From Ailurus styani (taxonomy: Eukaryota; Chordata; Mammalia; Carnivora; Ailuridae), in contig LNAC01000861.1 in the NCBI GenBank assembly GCA_002007465.1, positions 334,458 to 398,457 on the forward strand: 64,000 nt of DNA. The letters run 5' to 3'. Under the pieces are notes generated by a model. The model ran no database searches and was not told the origin of the DNA. It was given only the letters and a program-made list of their open reading frames with translations. The translations under genes and the position numbers were made by a program. Within the stretch, counting starts at the first letter, position 1; each line of letters starts with the position of its first letter. Of this stretch, positions 57,264 to 64,000 are shown one piece after another.

Positions 57264-57300
57264 AAAATAGAAAGAAAGGAAGAAAGAAGGAAAGAGAGAA
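57010..57300 (+). mobile_element. CAN-SINE with long (GAAA)n tail
   Basis: The SINE is 57010-57187 ('gctgaggtcatggcccccct', 'cacatcgggctccttgatca'). Its tail has become about 110 bp of (GAAA)n with a few changes (57188-57300). AAACAAGACTG just before and AAATAAGACTG just after bound the insertion. Frames through the tail give Phe/Leu/Ser runs on the minus strand. Confidence 0.93.
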
Positions 57301-57305
57301 AAATA

Positions 57306-58110
57306 AGACTGTTGGTGAAGTGGTTGGAGAGTCCTCTTGGGTGCAGTGCACCCAAGGTATAAAGTTTGACATCTCCCTGGCCAACATTTCAACACAGAGC
57401 CTTTCACCCTGAAAAAGGTTTATGGCATTCTCACAAGCACCCTCCTCCTGCTTCCCATTTCCCTCTTTTTTTTTTTTTTTTTTCTGTTTTTCTGGGTTTT
57501 TTTTTTTTCTTTTTTTCTTTTTTTCTTTTTTGGCTTTTTCTTCAGTACCATAATTGGTTGGAACGGACTGAAAAACTGTATGAGCCCATTAGCACCTTAA
57601 TTACCTGTTAAAGATGAGAGCATCCAGTGAGGGACAACAGCATTTAATCCTTTGAGGGGAACTAATTGAAATTTCTCTTTTGAATCCATGCCCGAGTAGG
57701 TTGAGTGAGGACGTCAAACCCAGACTCAGACATCAGCAATACTTATGTCTTAGGGATGAGTTAGGCCACAGAGAGGTTGCCCAGTGAAGGGAATGAGAAG
57801 TTCAAGTCCATTTCAGTGCTTTTCTTTCCTCCTGAGCTGAGGCCTGTGTACTATGAATTTTGAGAATAAAAAGAACTATATAAATGCAGAGAAACATTAT
57901 CATAATTACTTTTGGCATGGAAATATTTTTAGCTAATGTTATTTTAATAAGAGCTGCTGTCAAGGGGGAGAAGGCAAATCATTTAAAGCAAAAGTTTGTT
58001 CTGATGTTATCTGAATTAACTTCCCCCTGCCTGTTCTGCTGGCTATTTCAAAGCCTGTGAAGCAGCCTAACAGGGTAGCAAGCCTGTTACTCAGTCCCAG
58101 GGATCACATT
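57306..58110. other. Unique sequence with T-rich tract and candidate ancient element
   Basis: T-rich low complexity at 57467-57540. The part at 57880-58085 is repeat-free and holds CATAATTACTTTTGG, TAGCTAATG and GAATTAACTT. Confidence 0.45.
57880..58085. promoter_or_regulatory. Candidate conserved non-coding element
   Basis: Several TAATTA/TTAAC/AAATCA-type words in repeat-free DNA between a T-tract and an old LINE-like segment. Evidence is motif texture only. Confidence 0.25.
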
Positions 58111-58400
58111 GGGCAACTTTCTATGCCAGACATAGTGCTTAATATTGCAGGGAAAGGGAGGGGGGAGATGATGGAACAGTATCTGTCCTCAGAGAGCTTA
58201 TAGTTTAGGGGCATGGAAAGCCAAACATCTGGACAACAAAAATACTAGACAGATCAGAAGCACTCCTTCCTGGGAAGGTGGCATTTGAGCAGGTGCTGAA
58301 AAAGGCTGCGTAGAATCATATAGGGTTACAGAGGAAAAGGCATTCCAGGCCAAGGAGAAAGCCTGAACAAAGGCAGTGTGCTCAGAAAATGCATGTGATA
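58110..58400 (+). repeat. Old LINE-class remnant (L2/L3-like)
   Basis: The order 'ctatgccagacatagtgctt', 'agagagcttatagtttaggg', 'gtggcatttgagcaggtgct' and 'gcattccaggccaaggagaa' is a frequent old mammalian interspersed repeat, probably CR1/L2-class. Family not certain. Confidence 0.5.
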
Positions 58401-58540
58401 AAACATATAAATATCATGGAGTTTTGCCATATAAACCTGATAAAATTACATACTTTAAAAAATCCTGCAGAAACATTTCCTGGGTTAGAAATACTTTTTC
58501 ATTTTCACCCCTCCTCTTTCCTGTTTTTTTTTAAATAGCA

Positions 58541-58735
58541 GTGGTTCTCAAAATGTGTTGTTTAGTCCATCAGCATCAGTATCAACTGGGAACAGTTTAT
58601 AAATGTACATTCTCAGACCCCTTTCAGGGCGACTGTGCTCAAATCTCTGTGGCGGGTTCCAGCAAACTAGTCCGCCAGGTTCTCCAGGTGATTCTGATGC
58701 ATGTTAAGGTCTGAGAACATGTGACACAACTCAGT
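58541..58735. mobile_element. MER5A-type hAT MITE
   Basis: Starts 'cagtggttctcaaaatgtgt', the typical terminal repeat, and includes 'tctccaggtgattctgatgc'. The far end reads 'aaggtctgagaacatgtgac', a degraded inverted terminus. Non-autonomous Charlie-related element. Confidence 0.82.
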
Positions 58736-59550
58736 GATTGTTCTTCTTTTTGGTCAATTCTCCTTTCTCTGACCACATGACTAGTCACATTTTTCCTTTC
58801 TCCTCTTAAGTTTCCTATCTAGCTCCACCATTCTTTCTTTGGGCAGGTAAATTCCTGCACAGAGGGGAACAAATGTGACCAAGAAGGAACACGTCCAGCT
58901 TTTCTCACAGTCCACAAACGAAATCATCTCAGAGGCCCAGCTTCACCTCCTTCCCTTCCTGTTTCCCAGAAGAGTGCCCGGCTTCTCATAGCCCAATGGC
59001 TTCTTCCATTGTGTCTTCCACAAAGTCTCCCAGGCTTTGCTCTGCCACTCAGCCTCTCCCAGGCATCCCCCATCTTTCCTTCCTTACTGGCCCAATTCTC
59101 TCTGCTTACGAATGTGGGCAATCTCCAAAGAAAATAATGATAGTGATAATTATGACTACTTAACAACTATAAAAATCTTCTTTTGAAGATCTATCTTCCT
59201 TAAAAAGTATCACTCTCCCTCTTCAGCTTTTGATTGTCAAACTCCTTGAACTGAGGAAAATAAAATTGATACCAAAATTCAAGGATAAATATTTGGCTCT
59301 AATTTTATTTGCAATTTCTATAGTTTGTGATTGCTTTGAATGTTTCCTGCATTTAAGTTTGGTCCTTCATTGATCTCTGGACTCTTACCGATTCCTGCTT
59401 CTCCTTTGTTTCTGACTTCTGCTGTTTATTCTACACTTCTGGTCCTTGCTTCTCTGTTCCTTAATCTCTGTTCCACCTGTTTTAAATGGTTCCCTAACTG
59501 TTACTGGTAATTTACATGGGCTCAACTACTGGCCGTATCTTGTTTACTAT
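58736..59550. other. Unique sequence, no gene seen
   Basis: No feature recognised. Confidence 0.5.
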
Positions 59551-59565
59551 TAAATCTATGGTTAA

Positions 59566-59720
59566 GGATGCCTGGGTGGCTCATCGGTTCAGTTCAGGTC
59601 ATGATCCCAGGGTCCTGAGATCGAATCCCACATTGGACTTCTTGCTTAGCAGGGAGCCTCTCCCTCTGCCTGCCTCTCCCCTTGCTTGTGCTCTCTCTCT
59701 CTTTCTGAAAAATAAATAAA
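59566..59720 (+). mobile_element. CAN-SINE with head deletion
   Basis: 'gcctgggtggctcatcggtt' jumps directly to 'cagttcaggtcatgatccca'. About 15 bases of the usual head ('aagcgtctgccttc' region) are missing, giving a short copy. TAAATCTATGGTTAA (59551-59565) and TAAATCTATGTTTAA (59721-59735) flank it. Confidence 0.95.
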
Positions 59721-59735
59721 TAAATCTATGTTTAA

Positions 59736-60196
59736 ATTTCTGACTTCCATTCTGAAGTGAAACCCTAATTTCGACTGTCAGTTGGACATTTGCATATCAA
59801 AACTGGACTCTTCATTCCCCTGAATTAATTTTTTTAAATCTTAATTCATGGCAACTACTTAATATATCAGGTCAAAAACATGGGAGTAATTCTAGTCCTT
59901 TTATTTATTTCAAAACCCACATTTGCTTTGCTTCCAAAGCCCATAAATTCAACCTCAGAAATGGTTACAAATTGTGTCTTATTCAGTTGTATATCTGGTA
60001 GCATAATATCTTGCTGAACAAACGTCCTGCTAAAACAAAAACAAAAACAAATATAAAAACAACTCTCCTCCTATGAAAGTACTAGAATACACACACCACC
60101 ACCACCAGCAACAACAACATGATCAAAAACCAGAACAAAACAAAACAAAACAAAAACCAGGGACTCCAAACACTGAATTTAATAAATACAGTATAT
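59736..60196. other. Unique sequence, no gene seen
   Basis: Contains an ACC/AAC-rich simple patch (60090-60118) and AAAAC repeats (60132-60157). Confidence 0.45.
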
Positions 60197-60395
60197 AGGG
60201 GCACCTGGGTGGTTCAGTCAGTTGAGCGTCCAACTCTTGATTTTGGTTCAGGTCATGATCTCAGGGTTGTGAGATTGAGCCCTGGCTCTGCATTGGGTGG
60301 GGATTCTGCTTGAGATTCTCTCTACTCCTTCCTCTGCTCCTCCCCCCACCATGCTCTCTCTCTCTCAAATAAATAAATCTTAAAAATATAAAAAA
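60197..60395 (+). mobile_element. Older-type CAN-SINE
   Basis: 'gggcacctgggtggttcagt' head with the 'aactcttgattttggttcag' core variant. Tail AAATAAATAAATC. No convincing duplication. Confidence 0.93.
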
Positions 60396-60399
60396 ATAA

Positions 60400-60960
60400 A
60401 TTATACAAAATAAGTGTATTTAACATGTTTAAAGACATAAATGAATGGATTAAAAATATGAATAAAAAGCAAAAGCCTGTAAAATTACCAACTATATTTC
60501 AAGAAGAACCAGATAGAACTTTTACAATGTAAATATATAATTGAAATTAAAACCTCAATGAAAAAGTTAAACAGGAAATTAGACATTGCTAGAGAGAGAA
60601 TTAGGGACTTGAAAAACAGTTCTGAAGAAATTCTTAAGACTGAAACACAGGAAAAAAAGAAGAAAATACATAAAAAAGAGATTAAGAGATATGAAAGATA
60701 TAGAGAGGTCTATTATATGTCTAATTGAACTCTAGAAGGAGGAGAGAGAAACAATGGGGACCAAGGGAGAAAGGCTGGAATATTTAAAAATTGATTAAAA
60801 CTTCTAATCCTCAGGTTCAGAGAACTTAAAGATCATAAGGAGTAGAAACAATAAACCTTTACTTAAATATCATGAAACCCTAAAGAGAAAGAAGAGTCAA
60901 AAGGGAAAAATAAATATCTCCAGAGGAAGAATTAGATTGACTTATGATTCCCAAGTTCAA
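60400..60960 (+). mobile_element. HAL1-like (half-L1) ORF1 remnant
   Basis: A-rich sense strand with 'aaattagacattgctagaga', 'cagttctgaagaaattctta', 'gattaagagatatgaaagat' and 'ccaagggagaaaggctggaa'. This is the coiled-coil-to-RRM order of HAL1/L1 ORF1. Many frameshifts; no protein. Confidence 0.7.
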
Positions 60961-61420
60961 AATCTAGTATCAAATGTAAATTTTCCCCTCTCCCCCACTC
61001 CTCTGGCTCCCTTTATTCCTCCATTATTTCTCACTTTATTTATAGTGCACATACCTCCAGGATCCTATTCTCCCTCTTTACATTGCACTCTACCTTACTG
61101 TCAATTATATCATCCCATTTCACCAAAAGAACCCATTAAAATGTAATCATCCTACTCTGTTACTTAAGATTTCTGTTGGTTTCCTATTCGAACACAATTA
61201 GCTGTGAATTGTTTATTTCAGAATTCAAGGCCATTTCCTGGCCATTTCAGCGGACACTTTTCATTTAGAGTTTTTTCCAGTTCCCCTGAGCTCCTGCCTC
61301 ACTGAACTTCTTGCCAGATCCTGAATTTACAGGCTCCTTAATACCTTTGAAAATGCTGTCCTTTCTCTAAGGTGCATCCACTACATCCTCTAAGGCCATT
61401 TCTCCTTCCTTGCCTATCAA
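60961..61420. other. Mostly unique, possibly L2-derived
   Basis: 'ggccatttcctggccatttc' and the following text loosely resemble L2 interior sequence, too diverged to call. No gene. Confidence 0.3.
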
Positions 61421-61421
61421 C

Positions 61422-61766
61422 ATCTGTATTAGTCTCTGAGGGCTGCCAAAACAGAACAGCATAGATTGGGTGGCTCAAACAACAGAAGTTAATTTTCTTA
61501 CAGTTCTAGAGGCTGAAAGCCCAATATCAAGTGCCAGCAGCACTGGTTTCTCAGATGTCTTTCCTAGGTTTATAGATGGCTACCTTTTTGCTGTGTCCAT
61601 ACCTGTTTTTTCCTCTGTGCATGTGCCCTCATTGTGTTTCTTTCTCTTATAAGGATGCCAGTCCTATTAGATTATGGTCTCATCTTATGAACTCATTTAA
61701 TTTTAATTACCTCCTTAAAGATCATAACTCCAGAGATGGGGGGAGACACCATTCAGTCCATAATGA
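61422..61766 (-). repeat. MaLR-type LTR (antisense)
   Basis: 'tgtattagtctctgagggct', 'acagttctagaggctgaaag', 'tcttataaggatgccagtcc' and 'gacaccattcagtccataat' are the antisense landmarks of MaLR-type LTRs in the correct order. The plus frames at 61470-61785 derive from it. Confidence 0.7.
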
Positions 61767-61778
61767 AGGAGAGCAAAA

Positions 61779-62249
61779 TGTATGACCCCAATATATGCCA
61801 CTTTGGCATGCGGATTATTTTTGAGTTAAAGACATGCAAGACCAAACAGTCTTAAGAACATCCTTTACCTCTTCTTTAACTACTTAAAAATTATTTAGAG
61901 AGGAAGCCGGGCCCAGAAAGAGAGCTATTGCTGGAGATAACTTTTTATCAGAAGACCTATCTATATGGCAAGCAGATATCTAATTATCAAATATCTGCTT
62001 CTTCTTATTGCCCTGTGAATTACCCTCCTCCCCTTTAAAGTCCCAGGCCCCTATACAGTTCCTTAGCTCAGAATGGCATGTAAGCCTCAATCGCCCAACT
62101 TGTCAATGGGTCTCATATTTTTTACAGGGCTCCTATATGTACAAAATTAAACATGTTTTTCTCCTGTTGATCTGCCTTAATATCAATTTGATCAATAGGC
62201 CAACCAAAAGAACTCAGAGAGGTAGAGAAAAAAATTTTCCTCCCCTACA
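61779..62249 (+). mobile_element. Solo retroviral-type LTR (class I-like)
   Basis: About 470 bp bounded by TG (tgtatgacccc) and CA (cctcccctaca). ATTAAA is followed by a T/C-rich stretch, then 'caataggccaaccaaaagaa' and a purine patch before the end, as in gamma-like endogenous retrovirus LTRs. No primer-binding site or gag-like sequence follows, so it is a solo LTR. A short target duplication is not evident. The 132-codon plus frame 62008-62406 overlaps the LTR. Confidence 0.6.
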
Positions 62250-62407
62250 ATCACAACCTCCCCTTATTTTTGAAGATCCGATTTCTTTGACTTGTCCTCT
62301 GAATCTTTTCCTGAGGATCCTCAGCACTGTTCTGTCCTGCCCAGGAGGTATTTTTCATAAAAGGGTGAGTGTAGCCATAACTGTGAGTGATAGTATACAT
62401 ATGTAGA

Positions 62408-62522
62408 ACTCAAGAACTGTGAGCCCTTTGAGGTCAGGGACAATATTCCTTTCTAATTTGAATCCACAGAATCTAGAATGCCTGTTTCATAAAATTACTC
62501 AATAAAAGTGAAAGTAACAGAT
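62408..62522 (+). repeat. L2 LINE 3' end
   Basis: 'actgtgagccctttgaggtc', 'agggacaatattcctttcta', then 'cctgtttcataaaattactc' and AATAAAAG give the sense 3' terminus of L2. Confidence 0.75.
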
Positions 62523-64000
62523 TAAAAAAAATCAAGAGGCTAAAGTATGAATTCGATCTATTGGGGTACTGTTTATAGTTTAAAGGAGTACTCTCCTTTA
62601 GGCAAAACAATTCTATCAATATATGCTGCCTTCAGAGAAAGTGGTTAAAATTTATCATCCATGTATGCACACCTACCAAATCTCTGGTTCCCATGGTAAC
62701 TGGACAAGCTTCACATTAGGTATGTAGACACTGTTCCAAAGGGGGGCTGGGGGAGGTGGTGAGTAGAAGTAACTACTGTAGCTAGCATATTCTTTGTTCC
62801 CCATGCATAATGCATGCAGATTATGAAGGATTTCACCCCTCAGGATGAGGCACCTATAGCTACAGTTACACTGGTTGCCTTTTAGGATATGCTTGCCTCT
62901 AATATACCCAACCTAGCCTTCCAAAGTTGCTTTTCTTCTTGCGTCCTGTGCTCCCTTATGTTTTGGCTGTCGGCAGATCAAGATGAAGGAAAATTGTGGG
63001 GCCAAGGGTTCATTGGTATTTTATTTCTTTAGGAGAGTCTACATAGTGGGTGTAAGTTAGCTTTTGGAGCAGTCAGAGTTTTGCCAAGTGGGTTCCATTG
63101 GTAGAGATTCTCTTATATGTAAAGAGGTAGGAAAGGCTACCTGTAATTAACAAAGATCTTTCTCATTTTCATTGTTACTTATGGCAAATAGGAAATTCAA
63201 AGACACCCACAAGAACCTGTTTTAAAATACAGGTCTTATTATTATTCGGAGATGCTGAGACCAACAGATCAGCAGAGGATTGCCACTGAAAAAAACGTTT
63301 GTTATTTACAGTTCCTAACAGGTTCCTCCTACCATAAGGGGGCCACACAGGGAAATATCAGGTTCTGTAAGGAGGCAGAGGGAATTGGGGGAAAATGTGA
63401 GCAAGAGACTTTACTGTCATTTCTGTGGGAAGAAATGGGTCTGATGGGGCTTAGGTTTGGATAATGTCAGCAAGTTCTGTCTGGGCCACAGGAGCCTGGT
63501 TGTCTTGGCTCTGGCGCTGGGGAATGAAGGCAAGTGGACAGTGGTCCTGACGGTAAGAGTCTGATAGAAGAGGTCACTGGGGGTGTGAAGTTTGGGTTGG
63601 TTGGTTTACATAGGAAAGGTGGACTGACAGAGAAGTCACTTACTATCTCCAGGAACTGGCTAGCCCTGGAAGGAACAGACCCTCCAGGGTCAGCAAGGTC
63701 CCAGATGTCAAAGCAGCAGGATAAAAAATGTGTGTAATACATGACTCTTGACACTCAAACCCAAATAAACTTAGGAAGTTTTCAACTTTGTCAGAGACAA
63801 AATGAAAGATAAGAGAAATGAGCAGAACCGGGTGGACAAAAAGAGAAATATCCCTTCCAAAAAAGTTGTGTTTCTATCTTCCAAAAGGCGTTAGTCAGAG
63901 AGGTCCATGGATAGATGGACAGCTCCATGGACCGATCTGCCACAGGCAACACCAGCACCCCCACCCATTAACCCAGCTGAAGCTGTCAGTCAAGACGTCA
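62523..64000. other. Unique sequence, no gene seen
   Basis: No repeat or exon recognised. Small overlapping frames on both strands at 63467-63754 mirror one another and show no family resemblance. Confidence 0.45.

Noticed and set aside
62008..62406. 132-codon plus frame near the right end
   Set aside because: It overlaps the solo LTR and continues into unrelated sequence; no retroviral gene motifs.

Overview
This window is mammalian nuclear DNA, almost certainly from a caniform carnivore. It is dense in tRNA-Lys-derived CAN-SINEs (I count 22, 12 on + and 10 on -). Several carry an inner segment (attacaagtaggcagagagg, or its complement) that I associate with mustelids (ferret, mink, otter, badger). 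A mustelid source is an inference; a carnivore source is strongly supported. There is no operon structure, no rRNA gene, no CRISPR array and no intact protein-coding gene that I can support. The longest open frames are chance frames, many of them running through antisense SINEs or microsatellites.

Layout. 1-4.5 kb: mostly unique sequence with two MIR remnants and a TA microsatellite. 4.5-7.5 kb: two old L1 segments in tandem, one split by a SINE. 7.5-17.7 kb: unique sequence with SINEs, a short carnivore L1 end, an L2 end, an LTR-like fragment, a MIR split by a SINE with perfect target duplications, and a MER5-type remnant. 17.9-19 kb: probable HAL1-like element. 19-20 kb: a possible minus-strand retrocopy that I cannot name. 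20-25 kb: SINEs, an LTR-like element carrying a TA/TG microsatellite, and a MIR. 25.1-25.9 kb: MIR plus an old L1 3' end. 26-29 kb: largely repeat-free AT-rich sequence that looks like ancient non-coding DNA. 29.7-31 kb: a Tigger-type (MER2-like) DNA transposon, a TG microsatellite, and an old antisense L1 carrying a retroposed tRNA-Arg 5' half. 32-41 kb: SINEs, a carnivore L1 3' end, an LTR-like fragment and unique sequence. 41.7-43.7 kb: a 5'-inverted (twin-primed) carnivore L1 with a SINE in its tail, all bounded by a 15-bp target duplication. 46.1 kb: a tiny L1 3' stub of about 66 bp between perfect 18-bp duplications. 48-49.4 kb: MIRs and an old-type SINE. 49.5-53.2 kb: a nested antisense L1 complex. 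54.6 kb: a second MER2-like copy. 55.6-56.9 kb: inverted, nested LTR-like elements. 57-64 kb: SINE with a long GAAA tail, MER5-type element, HAL1-like ORF1 remnant, MaLR-like fragment, a solo class-I-type LTR, an L2 end, then unique sequence.

Functionally this reads as an intergenic or deep intronic region shaped by L1-driven retroposition. Its most informative content is the set of retroposition products with readable target-site duplications, plus several repeat-free homeodomain/POU-motif-rich stretches that could be distal regulatory DNA. I did not find a new coding system. Repeat family names come from recognition by eye, not from a database search.
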